Of a stretch of 38,838 nt of DNA, positions 25,971-34,665 are shown piece after piece (the stretch's first letter is position 1; every line of letters begins with the position of its first letter). The notes under the pieces are model-generated. The model saw nothing but the letters and a program-made list of their open reading frames with translations. It was not told the origin of the DNA and did no database searches. Source of the DNA: Akkermansiaceae bacterium UBA2367. Lineage in GTDB: Bacteria > Verrucomicrobiota > Verrucomicrobiia > Verrucomicrobiales > DEV007. A program made the position numbers and the translations under genes. The DNA lies in assembly GCA_002344525.1 (NCBI GenBank), contig DDTJ01000022.1, forward strand, positions 1-38,838. The letters are read 5' to 3'.

Positions 25971-26618
25971 ATGTCTGACACCTTCCAAGCCCTGCGCGCC
26001 GCCACGCCCGGCGAGATCGAGGGCCTTGCCTTGGCCCGCTTCGTCTCCCGTCTCGGGATCGAGGTCCGTTCGCCCGGCACCTTCGTCTGGGATTCGCGCG
26101 GCGACCTCGCGGCGGCTTGGCGGCTCTGGCTGGAGACTTGGTTCGCCCCTGTCCTCGCCCCGGCCTTCGTCGAGATCCACCGGCTCGCCGGGGAGATGCG
26201 CCCCGACGAGATCGCAGGGCAGGACCGGGTGCTCGACCGTGCCCTGAGCGAGACCTTGCGCACCCGGAGCCTCGCGGCGGGCCTCGCCTTTCTCGAAGGC
26301 AAATCGGAGATGCGGGCGAACCGCAAGTGGACCCGCTTCTCGGAACTCGTCGCGGCGGGCGGGACGCCGGGCCATGCCACGACCCTCTTCGCCTTGCAGA
26401 GCGCCCTCTACCACCTACCTCTCGCTCCCGCCCTCTCCGCCTACGCCTGGTTCGAACTCGAATCGGGGCTGCTGCCGCACACGGGCTATCGCAACCACTC
26501 CGGCACCGGCAACGATGCCCTCGCCCTCTTCGCCTCCGCGATCCCCCATGTGCAAGTTGCGATCAGCGGGGAACGCGGCGATTTTTCCGCCGAAAGCCCG
26601 CGTCTGCGGGCGATCTGA
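25971..26618 (+). CDS. Uncharacterised protein, faintly UreF-like
   Basis: A 215-aa mainly helical protein, cytoplasmic by sequence. I do not recognise it firmly. The pattern of a central Leu/Arg-rich helix (LSETLRTRSLAAGLAFL), an alanine-rich helix (ALYHLPLAPALSAYAWFELE) and overall length recalls urease accessory proteins of the UreF group, but the N-terminal GGF motif typical of UreF is missing and no urease gene is in the window. It lies between rpmB and clpS with spacers of 17 and 15 bases, so co-expression with clpS is likely. The ATG at 25971 lacks a clear Shine-Dalgarno sequence. Confidence 0.55.
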   Translation: MSDTFQALRAATPGEIEGLALARFVSRLGIEVRSPGTFVWDSRGDLAAAWRLWLETWFAPVLAPAFVEIHRLAGEMRPDEIAGQDRVLDRALSETLRTRSLAAGLAFLEGKSEMRANRKWTRFSELVAAGGTPGHATTLFALQSALYHLPLAPALSAYAWFELESGLLPHTGYRNHSGTGNDALALFASAIPHVQVAISGERGDFSAESPRLRAI

Positions 26619-26633
26619 AACCGCCCCTGCCGG

Positions 26634-26921
26634 ATGACGCCGGAACTTGACGAAATCACCATCACCGAGACGGAGACCCTGTCGGACCACGACATGCCGT
26701 GGAACGTCATCGTCTACGACGACCCGGTGAACCTGATGAGCTTCGTCACCCTCGTGTTGCGCCGCGTCTTCGGCTATCCGCAAGAGAAGGCCGAGGCGCT
26801 GATGCTGGAGGTGCATCGCCGGGGCCTCTCCGTGGTCTGGTCCGGCGAGCGGGAGAAGGCCGAGCTCTACGTGCAGCAGCTCCAGTCCCATCAACTCCTC
26901 GCCGCGATGAAGAAGTCGTAG
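26634..26921 (+). CDS. clpS: ATP-dependent Clp protease adaptor ClpS
   Basis: A 95-aa adaptor that delivers N-degron substrates to ClpA/ClpC-ClpP. After a 20-residue acidic tail, the ClpS fold starts at MPWNVIVYDDPVNLMSFVTL; the Asp-Asp-Pro-Val-Asn substrate-pocket segment is intact, and AEALMLEVHRRGLSVVWSG and the AELYVQQLQ helix follow. The compact form and VHRRGLSVVWSG resemble actinobacterial-type ClpS. No clpA or clpC is adjacent. The stop TAG runs directly into a GC-rich hairpin. Confidence 0.94.
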   Translation: MTPELDEITITETETLSDHDMPWNVIVYDDPVNLMSFVTLVLRRVFGYPQEKAEALMLEVHRRGLSVVWSGEREKAELYVQQLQSHQLLAAMKKS

Positions 26922-26936
26922 CGCCGCTTCGCGGCG
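26922..26936 (+). terminator. Hairpin directly after clpS
   Basis: CGCCGC, loop TTC, GCGGCG: a perfect 6-bp GC stem starting at the base after the clpS stop. The following TGTCCTTCGTTCC has some T but no U-run, so termination is likely but not certain. It lies between convergent clpS and the DUF1287 gene. Confidence 0.5.
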
Positions 26937-26966
26937 TGTCCTTCGTTCCTCGTGCTTGGTTCTTTG

Positions 26967-27557
26967 TCAGGGAACCGCCGGATGATAACGAAAATGTCCG
27001 AGGACCTTCCACTGTCCGATACCGGTGGAGAGTTCGGGGCCCGCGCCGATGTTGTGGACGAAAGCGTCCTCGGCCACGACCATGCCGATGTGCCAGAGGC
27101 CCCTCCCGTTGAGATCCCAAGTGACGAGGTCTCCGGGGAGGAAGCGGCCTTTCTCTGCGCCGGTCACTTCCGCGCCCCTGCGGCGGAAGAAGGTCTCGAG
27201 ATTGGGGACGCGGCGGTGGTCGATGTTCTTGTCGGGACGTTTCAGGCCCCAGAGCTTCGGGTAGGCGGAGAAGGCGGCCTTCATGTCCTCGTGGACGAGC
27301 TTCTGGAGGTCGATGCCGAGGGCGCGGTAGGCGCGGATGACCTCGTCGGTGCAGACGCCGGTGTCGGCGGGCACGTCCCCGCCGGGGTAGTCGAGGACGA
27401 CGTAGGCGGGGTCGTAGCGCACCGTCTGCGTCGTGCGGAAACGGGCGGCCTCGACGAGGCGCTCGGCGAAGGGAGCAGAATTTCCGGAAGCCTCCTGGGC
27501 GCCCAGCACCTGGGTGAGCACCCAGAGACAGAATAGCAGCAGCGCGAGGTATTTCAT
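26967..27557 (-). CDS. DUF1287 family exported protein
   Basis: A 196-aa protein with an N-terminal signal sequence (MKYLALLLFCLWVLTQVLGA, then QEA). The DUF1287 pattern is unmistakable: YDPAYVVLDYPGGDVPADTG, Cys69 in GVCTDEVIRAYRALGIDLQ, NIDHRRVPNL, PGDLVTWDL and HIGMVV. Cys69 with the later His suggests a papain-like/NlpC-type fold, possibly cell-wall active, but function is not established. It converges with clpS and follows gpmI on the same strand after 78 bases. Confidence 0.85.
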   Translation of the reverse strand: MKYLALLLFCLWVLTQVLGAQEASGNSAPFAERLVEAARFRTTQTVRYDPAYVVLDYPGGDVPADTGVCTDEVIRAYRALGIDLQKLVHEDMKAAFSAYPKLWGLKRPDKNIDHRRVPNLETFFRRRGAEVTGAEKGRFLPGDLVTWDLNGRGLWHIGMVVAEDAFVHNIGAGPELSTGIGQWKVLGHFRYHPAVP

Positions 27558-27635
27558 GGCGTCCGTTTACGGATGGACGCGCGACCGCCTTTCAAATTGC
27601 GGGGAAATTCGGTAATCGGTATTCAGTGATCAGAG

Positions 27636-29189
27636 TCACCGATCATCCCATCCCTTCTCCACCAGCAACGACCGCCCCGTCATCTCCGGCGGTGCGGGGA
27701 CGCCCAGCAAGGCGAGGATCGTGGGGGCGATGTCGGCGAGGATGCCGTCATGGAGGGTGTAGCGGTCCGCATCGCCGGCGACGTAGATCAGAGGCACGGG
27801 GAAGGTGGTGTGCGCGGTCTGGGGCGAGCCGTCGGCGTTGACCATCTCCTCGCAGTTGCCGTGGTCGGCGGCGATGAGGAGTTTCCCGCCGAGTTCGAGC
27901 ACCTTCCCCACGACGCGCTCGACGCAGCGGTCCACGCATTCCACCGCCCGGATCGCGGCGGGCACGTTGCCGGTGTGGCCGACCATGTCGGGGTTCGCGT
28001 AGTTCACGATGACGAGGTCGTAGTCGGCGGCGCGGTCGAGGAGGGTCTGCGTCACGTCTTCGGCGGACATCTCGGGCTTCTCGTCGTAGGTGGCGCAGTC
28101 GCGAGGGGATTGGAGCATCTGCCGGTCCTCGCCGGAGTTCGGCTCTTCGACGCCGCCGTTGAAGAAGAAGGAGACATGCGGGTATTTCTCGGTCTCGGCG
28201 ACGCGGAGCTGCTTCAGGCCCGCTGCCGCGACGACTTCGCCGAGGGTGTTCTTCAATTCGACGGTGGGGAAGACGACGGGGCAACCGTAGGTCTCGTCGT
28301 ATTCGGTGAGGGTGTAGTAGGTGGTCTTGAGGAAACCGCCCCGGTCGAATCCGGCGAAATCCTCCTTCAGGAACGCGAGGCTGAGCTGGCGGGCGCGGTC
28401 GGCTCGGAAGTTGAAGAAGAGGACGACATCCCCGTCGCGGACGCGGCGCTCGCCGACGAATCCGAAAACGAGGGGCTTGAGGAATTCATCCGTCTCCCCT
28501 TGAGCGTATTTTTCCGCCACGGCGGCGGAGGGCGCGTCGTCGCGAGCCTCGCCTTGGCCGAGGACGATGGCGTTCCAAGCGAGCTGGGTGCGTTCCCAGC
28601 GCTTGTCGCGGTCCATCGCCCAATAGCGGCCCACCACGGTGGCAATGTTCGCGCCGGAGGCGGCGAGCTTTTCTTCGGTGTAGGCGAGATAGCCCGCCCC
28701 GCCCGTCGGCGAGGTGTCGCGCCCGTCGGTGATGGCGTGGACCATGATGTCGCCCACTCCCGCCGCCTTGGCCGCGTCGGCGAGGGCGGCGAGATGGTCC
28801 TGGTGGCTGTGGACCCCGCCGTCGGAGAGGAGGCCGATCAAGTGGAGGCGCGAACCGGCGGCCTTGGCGAAGGCCTCGATCAGCACCGGATTCGACGCGA
28901 GTTCGCCGTCGGCGATGGCCTTGTTGATGCGGGTGAAATCCTGATAGACGATGCGCCCGGCCCCGAGGTTGAGGTGGCCGACCTCGGAGTTGCCCATCTG
29001 GCCCTCCGGCAGACCGACGTCCATGCCCGAAGTGCGGAGGCTGGCGACGGGATAGCGCTCGTGGAGGGAACGGGTGAAAGGGATGTCCGCGAGCCGGGGG
29101 CAGTCCCCGACGCGCTCCGCTCCCTCCGGTCCCGCCGGATTGTCCCCCCATCCATCGCGGATGATGAATACGACTGGTTTCTTCGCCAT
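27636..29189 (-). CDS. gpmI: 2,3-bisphosphoglycerate-independent phosphoglycerate mutase
   Basis: A 517-aa manganese enzyme interconverting 3- and 2-phosphoglycerate in glycolysis and gluconeogenesis. The metal ligand Asp12 is in IIRDGWGDN, the phosphorylated Ser68 in GQMGNSEVGHLNLGAGR. Further motifs are LLSDGGVHSHQDHL, HAITDGRDTSP, NYANPDMVGHTGN and ADHGNCEEM, the last being the C-terminal metal site. Length is typical. The ATG at 29189 is chosen over an upstream ATG at 29243 because family sequence starts with it. Divergent from the dehydrogenase subunit gene. Confidence 0.97.
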   Translation of the reverse strand: MAKKPVVFIIRDGWGDNPAGPEGAERVGDCPRLADIPFTRSLHERYPVASLRTSGMDVGLPEGQMGNSEVGHLNLGAGRIVYQDFTRINKAIADGELASNPVLIEAFAKAAGSRLHLIGLLSDGGVHSHQDHLAALADAAKAAGVGDIMVHAITDGRDTSPTGGAGYLAYTEEKLAASGANIATVVGRYWAMDRDKRWERTQLAWNAIVLGQGEARDDAPSAAVAEKYAQGETDEFLKPLVFGFVGERRVRDGDVVLFFNFRADRARQLSLAFLKEDFAGFDRGGFLKTTYYTLTEYDETYGCPVVFPTVELKNTLGEVVAAAGLKQLRVAETEKYPHVSFFFNGGVEEPNSGEDRQMLQSPRDCATYDEKPEMSAEDVTQTLLDRAADYDLVIVNYANPDMVGHTGNVPAAIRAVECVDRCVERVVGKVLELGGKLLIAADHGNCEEMVNADGSPQTAHTTFPVPLIYVAGDADRYTLHDGILADIAPTILALLGVPAPPEMTGRSLLVEKGWDDR

Positions 29190-29339
29190 ATGCCGGAGTG
29201 ATCGGGCAGAATCCCTCGCGGCGCAAGGGAAAGGAGGGGGCACTTGGCCATCGCGGGCGGCGGAGTTTGAGCCTATGGCCTACTTTCGTTGGCTCCCCAC
29301 CCTTGACCCCATCGCCGCTTTTCGGGTATCCTCTCCCCC

Positions 29340-29879
29340 ATGATCCCACGCCGCGCCGCTCTCGAACGCCTCTCCCTGATGCTGGGGGGCGCCCTTTCCG
29401 CACCACTGGCCGCCGGTCTCATGGGGCAGGTGCTGAACACGGGCGCAAGCGTCGAGGTGACGGAGGCGCAGAAAGCGCTCCTCGCGGAGCTGGCCGACGT
29501 CATCCTCCCGACCACCGACACGCCCGGAGCGAAGGCGGCGGGCGTCGAGGCGTTCATCGTCCGGCTGATGCGCGACTGCCATGTGCTCGCGGAGCAGGAG
29601 ACCTTCTACGCCGGACTCGCCAAGATCGACGCCGCGAGCGAAACGGCGCATGGCAAGGGCTTCGTCGAGCTGTCGCCGGACGAGAAGGTCGCCGTGGTGC
29701 GGGACGCGACGAAGACAAACACCGGCTTCTTCCGGCGGATGCGCGAGCTCACCGTGACCGGCTTCTTCATCTCCGAGATCGGCGCGACCCAGGCTTTGGA
29801 ATACCTGCCGGTGCCCGGACGCTTCGAGGGCGACGTGCCCATGCAGCCCGGCCAGAAGGCCTGGGCGATCTCGCGATAG
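29340..29879 (+). CDS. Gluconate 2-dehydrogenase subunit 3 family protein
   Basis: A 179-aa small subunit found with GMC-type sugar dehydrogenases. The N-terminus has a twin-arginine followed by a hydrophobic stretch (PRRAALERLSLMLGGALSA), consistent with Tat export, by which the flavoprotein partner may be carried along. The family pattern ELADVILPTTDTPGAKAAGV is clear, as is the later FFRRMRELTVTGFFISEIG. The GMC gene follows 132 bases downstream on the same strand. No cytochrome c subunit is present here. Confidence 0.9.
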   Translation: MIPRRAALERLSLMLGGALSAPLAAGLMGQVLNTGASVEVTEAQKALLAELADVILPTTDTPGAKAAGVEAFIVRLMRDCHVLAEQETFYAGLAKIDAASETAHGKGFVELSPDEKVAVVRDATKTNTGFFRRMRELTVTGFFISEIGATQALEYLPVPGRFEGDVPMQPGQKAWAISR

Positions 29880-30011
29880 CCTCCTATCCGACAGGGTTCC
29901 GTCCCGGATCCGATCCGGTCGCTTCCAGCACCTTTGACTTCGTCTATCTCCGCTACGCTCCGATTCACCTTTTCCTTTTCACCTTTTACCGCCGCGCAGC
30001 GGCGCACCGCC

Positions 30012-31727
30012 ATGCCCAATCTGAACATCGACGCCAGAAAAGCCAACACCTACGACGCCATCGTGATCGGATCGGGCGTTTCGGGCGGTTGGGCCGCGAA
30101 GGAGCTGACCGAGAAGGGGCTGAAGGTCCTTGTGCTGGAGCGGGGCCGTCAGCTCCACCACGTCGCCGACTACGAGTATGCGATGAAGGCCCCGTGGGAG
30201 ACGAAATACCACGGCAAGATCACTGTCGAGCAGGTCGAGACCCATCCCAAGCTGGCCCGCGACTATCCCTACAACGAGACGACGGAGACCTACTGGATGA
30301 AAGACGTGGACTCCCTCTACGAGGAGGAGAAGCGCTTCGACTGGTACCGCCCCAACATCGTCGGCGGCAAGTCCATCATGTGGGGGCGGCAGTGCTACCG
30401 GCTCAGCGACCTCGATTTCGAGGCGAACGCGAAGGAGGGCGTCGCCATCGACTGGCCCATCCGCTACCGCGACATCGAGCCGTGGTATTCCTACGTGGAG
30501 AAGTTCGCCGGCATCTCCGGCGAGGCGCTCGGCCTGCCGCATCTGCCCGACAGCGAGTTCCTCCCGCCCATGGACATGTATTTCGTCGAGAAGGAGGTGC
30601 GCAAGCGCATCGAGAAGGCCTACCCCGGTCGGCACCTCACCATCGGTCGCGTCGCCAACCTCTCCCAGGTCGCCGACCCCCAACTCGAGGTGGGGCGCGG
30701 ACCCTGCCAATACCGCAACCGCTGCGCGATGGGCTGCCCCTTCGGTGCCTACTTCAGCAGCCAGTCCGCGACCCTGCCGGCGGCCGCGGCGACGGGACGC
30801 CTCACCCTGCGCCCAGCCTCCGTGGTGCGGGAGATCGTCCTCGACCCTGCGACGCAGCGGGCCACCGGCGTGCGCGTGGTCGATGCGGAGACGCTGGAGG
30901 AGACCGAGTTCTTCGCCCGGATCGTCTTTGTCTGCGCCAGCGCCATCGCCTCGACTGCGCTGATGCTAAACTCGAAGTCCGAGCGCTTCCCCGACGGGTT
31001 CGGCAACGACAGCGGCGAGCTGGGGCACAACCTGATGGACCACCATTTCCGCGCCGGGGCCAGCGGGGTCTGGGAGGGCGACCACGACCGCTACTTCTAC
31101 GGTCGCCGCGCCAACGGCATCTACATGCCCCGCTACCGCAACCTCGGCGACGACAAGCGCGACTACCTGCGCGGCTTCGGATACCAAGGCGGAGGCGGTC
31201 GCCAAGGCTGGGAGCGCAACGTCGCCGAGCTGTCCTTCGGCGCGGAGCTGAAGGAGGAGCTGACCCAGCCCGGTCCGTGGACGATGGGCCTCGGAGGCTT
31301 CGGAGAGACCCTGCCCTACCACGACAACCGCATGTATCTCCATCCCGAAAAACGGGACAAATGGGGCCTGCCCATCGTCGTCTTCGACGCCGAATTCCGC
31401 GAGAACGAGAAAAAGATGCGCATCGACATGATGGAGGACGCCCGCGAGATGCTGGAGACCGCCGGGCTGAAGAATGTGAAGGCCACCGAAGGCGAGTCCT
31501 TCCCCGGCACCGCCATCCACGAGATGGGCACCGCCCGCATGGGCCGCGATCCGAAGACCTCGGTCCTCAACGAATGGAACCAGGTCCACGCCGCGAGGAA
31601 CGTCTTCGTCACCGACGGCTCCTGCATGACCTCCGCCTCCTGCGTGAATCCCTCGCTCACCTACATGGCCCTCACCGCCCGTGCGGCGGACTTCGCGGTG
31701 GCGGAGATGAAGAGGGGGAATCTGTAG
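30012..31727 (+). CDS. GMC-family FAD-dependent oxidoreductase (sugar dehydrogenase large subunit)
   Basis: A 571-aa flavoprotein. The FAD-binding motif is at 20-26 (GSGVSGG), followed by VLVLERG. The iron-sulfur-like segment GPCQYRNRCAMGCPFGAY is characteristic of the gluconate/glucoside dehydrogenase branch. The active-site region includes IHEMGTARMGRD and CVNPSLTYMALTARAAD. With the upstream subunit-3 protein it probably oxidises a sugar or sugar acid in the periplasm; related pairs form 3-keto-sugars. The start at 30012 is chosen for the family N-terminus; no Shine-Dalgarno sequence is visible. The stop TAG is followed directly by GGCGGGCC. Confidence 0.93.
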   Translation: MPNLNIDARKANTYDAIVIGSGVSGGWAAKELTEKGLKVLVLERGRQLHHVADYEYAMKAPWETKYHGKITVEQVETHPKLARDYPYNETTETYWMKDVDSLYEEEKRFDWYRPNIVGGKSIMWGRQCYRLSDLDFEANAKEGVAIDWPIRYRDIEPWYSYVEKFAGISGEALGLPHLPDSEFLPPMDMYFVEKEVRKRIEKAYPGRHLTIGRVANLSQVADPQLEVGRGPCQYRNRCAMGCPFGAYFSSQSATLPAAAATGRLTLRPASVVREIVLDPATQRATGVRVVDAETLEETEFFARIVFVCASAIASTALMLNSKSERFPDGFGNDSGELGHNLMDHHFRAGASGVWEGDHDRYFYGRRANGIYMPRYRNLGDDKRDYLRGFGYQGGGGRQGWERNVAELSFGAELKEELTQPGPWTMGLGGFGETLPYHDNRMYLHPEKRDKWGLPIVVFDAEFRENEKKMRIDMMEDAREMLETAGLKNVKATEGESFPGTAIHEMGTARMGRDPKTSVLNEWNQVHAARNVFVTDGSCMTSASCVNPSLTYMALTARAADFAVAEMKRGNL

Positions 31728-31770
31728 GGCGGGCCTCGTCCCACCTGTTCCGTCTCTTCTGGGATGGATC

Positions 31771-31866
31771 GATTTCCCGTGGGAAATCCGAAATCCGAAT
31801 GGGGTAGCGGATCGCACGAGCGTTCCGCCGATGGGGCGGAAGAGTCGCCGCTTCCGCTACCTTCCC
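31771..31866. terminator. Structured region between convergent GMC and TIM-barrel genes
   Basis: Three inverted repeats: GATTTCCC/GGGAAATC (31771-31778 and 31781-31788), GGTAGCGGA at 31803-31811 with TCCGCTACC at 31853-31861, and GCGGAAG at 31836-31842 with CTTCCGC at 31851-31857. The last two are mutually exclusive. In this convergent gap they could serve as a two-way terminator or be a decayed repeat. No U-run is seen. Confidence 0.4.
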
Positions 31867-31923
31867 CAGTGCCCCACCTTCGTCGGATCGGATGCGATGC
31901 CGAATCCGCTCCTCAATCCCGCA

Positions 31924-32742
31924 TCACACCCGCGCCTCGACCTCGCGCATGTAGCGGATGCTCTCTTCGCAAATGGTCTCGATGCCGGGCTCGTAGCGGA
32001 AGACCTCGACGGAGACCCAGCCCTTGTATTCGATGTCCTTCAGCGCTTTGAAAATGGGATCGAAGACGACTTCGCCCATGCCGGGACCGAGGAGGTTCGG
32101 GTCGTTGGCGTGGAAGTGGGCGATCCAGTCGCGGCTGGCGTGGATGATGTCCGGGATGGGGCCGGGCTCGCCGGACATGGCCTTCACGTCGAGATGGAGG
32201 CGGCAGTTCGGCGAGTCGATCTTCTCCGCCAGCTCGATGCCGAGCGCGGCGGTGTTGAGGAAGTCGCCTTCGGTCTTGGCGAGCGGCTCGAGGGCGAGCG
32301 TCACTCCGCAATCCTCCAGCACGGGCATGGCCCGCCGGATCGTGTCGGCGGCGAAGTCCATGGCCTGCTCGTGGCTGACGCCAGGCAACAGGTTACGCTG
32401 CGCGGGCGAGCCGAGGACCATGATCGTTCCGTCGATGTCACGGCAAAGGCGGGCGAGTTCGGCGAGGTAGGCCCCGGTGCGCTCGCGCACGGCCTCGTCG
32501 GGAGTGGTGAGGTAGAAGCCCTCGGTCTTTGCGAGGAGCCAGTGCAGGCCGACGCATTCCAGTCCGGCGTCCGCGATCTGGCCGCGCAGGATGGCGCGGT
32601 CCTCCGCGCCGAAGTCGGGGACGGGCTTGCCAAGGGTGAAGGGGGCGATCTCGATGCCGGTGTAGCCGACGGAGCGGGCGTAGGCGAAGGCCTTCTCGAA
32701 AGGCCAGTCTTGGAAGGTCTCGTTGCAGATGGCGTATTTCAT
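31924..32742 (-). CDS. TIM-barrel sugar phosphate isomerase/epimerase family protein
   Basis: A 272-aa protein of the xylose-isomerase-like/AP-endonuclease-2 TIM-barrel family. Seen along the chain are the strand motifs GYTGIEIAPF, VGLHWLL, VTLALEPLAKTE (metal-binding Glu), RLHLDVKAMSG, HFHANDPN (metal-binding His) and GWVSVEVFRY (last Glu). These residues coordinate a divalent metal in the family. The substrate is not known; the convergent GMC dehydrogenase suggests sugar oxidation chemistry. AGGA lies upstream of the start. It lies 30 bases downstream of rhlE on the same strand. Confidence 0.85.
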   Translation of the reverse strand: MKYAICNETFQDWPFEKAFAYARSVGYTGIEIAPFTLGKPVPDFGAEDRAILRGQIADAGLECVGLHWLLAKTEGFYLTTPDEAVRERTGAYLAELARLCRDIDGTIMVLGSPAQRNLLPGVSHEQAMDFAADTIRRAMPVLEDCGVTLALEPLAKTEGDFLNTAALGIELAEKIDSPNCRLHLDVKAMSGEPGPIPDIIHASRDWIAHFHANDPNLLGPGMGEVVFDPIFKALKDIEYKGWVSVEVFRYEPGIETICEESIRYMREVEARV

Positions 32743-32772
32743 CGTTCCTGAATCCCTTGAACCCTCAATTCT

Positions 32773-33966
32773 TCAACGCCGCCGCTTCGGCGCGGGGCGC
32801 TTCTTCCGCAGCGGCTGCGGATTGTCCTCAAGCAGGGCGGTGTAGTTGTAGGCGAAGCCTTCGAGCTTCCGCCGTTCGATCTTCTGCCCGATGAAATGCT
32901 CGACGGAGCGGGCGCTCTCCAGCTCGTCGGCGGTGAGGATGGTGAAGGCGTCGCCCTCCTTCTGGGCGCGGCCGGTGCGGCCGATGCGGTGGACGTAGTC
33001 CTCGGGGTTCTCGGGGACGCGGTAGTTGATGACGTGGGTCACGCCCGAGATGTCGAGGCCGCGGGCGGCGATGTCGGTGGCGACGATGATGTTGAAGGTA
33101 CCGTCGCGGAAGCCTTGGAGAGCCTTGGTGCGATCGCTCTGCCGGATGTCGGAGTGCAGGGCGGCGGGGCGGGTGCCCTCGATCGCCTCGATGCGGGGCA
33201 GGAGGGCGTCGGCCTCCTTCTTCGTGCGGGTGAAGATCATGATGCTTTCGTAGCCGGTCTGCTTGATGATCTCGACGATCAGCTCGTCGCGCTGGTCCAT
33301 GCCGACGGGGTAGAAGGCGTGGGTGACGGTCTCGGCGGGGGAGCGGCGTTCGCCGATCTCGACGGAGACGGGATCGCGCAGGGCCCAGTTCGCCAGCGTC
33401 TGGATCGCGGGCGGCATCGTCGCGGAGAAGAAGAGGGTCTGGCGGTCCTTCGGACACTGGTCGATGATGCGCTTCACGTCGGGGAGGAAGCCCATGTCGA
33501 GCATGCGGTCGACCTCGTCGAGGACGAGGAACTTCACGTCGCTGAGGTCGAGGTTGCCCTTCTCCATGTGGTCGAGCATGCGACCCGGCGTCGCGATGAT
33601 GACATCGGGCTTGGTCTCGAGGGCCTCGATCTGGTGGCCGTAGCCGACGCCGCCGTGGAGGAGGACGACGTTGAGCGGCTTGTAGTAGGAGAAGACGTTC
33701 ATCTGGTCCTCGACCTGCGCAGCGAGCTCGCGGGTCGGTTCGAGGACGAGGCACTGGGGCCGCGTCGAGGGCTTCATCTGGCAGATGATGGGCAGGCCGA
33801 AGGCGGCGGTCTTGCCCGTGCCGGTCTGCGAAGCGCCGACGATGTCCTTGCCCTCAAGAGCCACGGGGATGGCTTGGGCTTGGATGGGGGTCGGCTCGGT
33901 GTAGCCGGTTCTGGCGATGGCCCTTAGCACCGGGCCGGAGAGTCCTAGTTCTTCAAAGGAAGGCAT
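32773..33966 (-). CDS. rhlE: DEAD-box-type RNA helicase, RhlE-like, with DEVD motif II
   Basis: A 397-aa ATP-dependent RNA helicase. The Q motif is GYTEPTPIQAQAIP, motif I ASQTGTGKT (45-53), motif Ia PTRELAAQ, motif II DEVD (150-153), motif III SAT (181-183), and motif VI HRIGRTGRA. Motif II reads DEVD where DEAD is usual; Val for Ala is unusual but is often tolerated. The C-terminal tail is short and rich in Lys/Arg (PLRKKRPAPKRRR), likely RNA-binding. It is upstream of the TIM-barrel gene. RhlE proteins act in ribosome assembly and mRNA turnover; the exact role is unknown. Confidence 0.92.
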   Translation of the reverse strand: MPSFEELGLSGPVLRAIARTGYTEPTPIQAQAIPVALEGKDIVGASQTGTGKTAAFGLPIICQMKPSTRPQCLVLEPTRELAAQVEDQMNVFSYYKPLNVVLLHGGVGYGHQIEALETKPDVIIATPGRMLDHMEKGNLDLSDVKFLVLDEVDRMLDMGFLPDVKRIIDQCPKDRQTLFFSATMPPAIQTLANWALRDPVSVEIGERRSPAETVTHAFYPVGMDQRDELIVEIIKQTGYESIMIFTRTKKEADALLPRIEAIEGTRPAALHSDIRQSDRTKALQGFRDGTFNIIVATDIAARGLDISGVTHVINYRVPENPEDYVHRIGRTGRAQKEGDAFTILTADELESARSVEHFIGQKIERRKLEGFAYNYTALLEDNPQPLRKKRPAPKRRR

Positions 33967-34025
33967 CCGGGATCAACGTGGCGATGGCCCCGGCTTTCAA
34001 GGGGAAATTCGCTCCGTTTTCTCGA

Positions 34026-34496
34026 TCATGCCGCCTCGCGCCGCACCCGCCGTCCTGCGAGGAGGTGGTCGAGGGAGAGTCGACCGCCGCCGCCGCAGGC
34101 GAAACCGGCGAAAACGGTCAGATAGAGGGCGAGGGCTTGCGGGTTCAGCGTGGGCGAGAGGATGATCGCGGAAATGAGGACGAAGCCGGTGAGAAGGGCG
34201 AAGACGAGGGCGTTGAAGCGGGTGAAAAACCCGAGGGCCACCCCGAGGAGGGTGGCGGCGAGCAAGGCGACGGCCACGGCGGCCACGATGCCGGGCACGG
34301 GCAGGCCGCGCTCGGCGAGTTGGGCGGCGAGTTCCCAGTCGGTCCCGTCCCAGACGTGCTTGAAGGCCCGACCAAGCTGGCTGGCGAGCTGGTAGTAGAC
34401 GAAGGTCGCAGCGGAAAGCAGGCGGATGACCAGCAATCCGAGATCCGCGATGCGCGATTTGTCCGGAGCCGGATCTTGAAGCGGTTGGAAAGACAT
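34026..34496 (-). CDS. DoxX-like membrane protein
   Basis: A 156-aa protein with four predicted membrane segments (around LLVIRLLSAATFVYYQL, GIVAAVAVALLAATLLGVAL, LVFALLTGFVLISAIIL and LALYLTVFAGFACGGG). Size, helix number and the Gly-rich last helix fit DoxX/DUF-type quinone-linked membrane proteins, but no motif fixes the subfamily. The C-terminus ends in a basic tail. The ATG at 34496 is preferred over 34523. It lies 59 bases after the rhlE start, on the same strand, and is divergent from dgt. Confidence 0.65.
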   Translation of the reverse strand: MSFQPLQDPAPDKSRIADLGLLVIRLLSAATFVYYQLASQLGRAFKHVWDGTDWELAAQLAERGLPVPGIVAAVAVALLAATLLGVALGFFTRFNALVFALLTGFVLISAIILSPTLNPQALALYLTVFAGFACGGGGRLSLDHLLAGRRVRREAA

Positions 34497-34665
34497 GGTC
34501 GATGGACGAACGGAGCGGAGCATTCAAACACGGAGGGACCGTTTTTCGCAATCAAAAATCCGGCGGGGACGGGACGCCTGTGCGCCTCACCGTCGATTTT
34601 GGATGAAACACGGCTTTGCCGGAAGCGGAAGCAGGGGATAGTCTCCCGGCGCAGCGAAGACGACC

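Noticed and set aside
29272..29300. A possible diverged copy of a word shared with 31865-31890 (GACGAAGGTGGGG versus AACGAAAGTAGGC on the minus strand)
   Set aside because: The match is short and imperfect; it may be a decayed repeat, but two copies with this many differences are not enough to claim a family.
29964..29990. Pyrimidine-rich CACCTTTT words before the GMC start
   Set aside because: Only two imperfect units; could be a simple low-complexity tract.
29198..31807. An 869-codon open frame over the GMC region in another frame
   Set aside because: It runs through two genes with clear family motifs and its product is Arg/Pro/His-rich, low-complexity sequence typical of an off-frame reading of GC-rich DNA.
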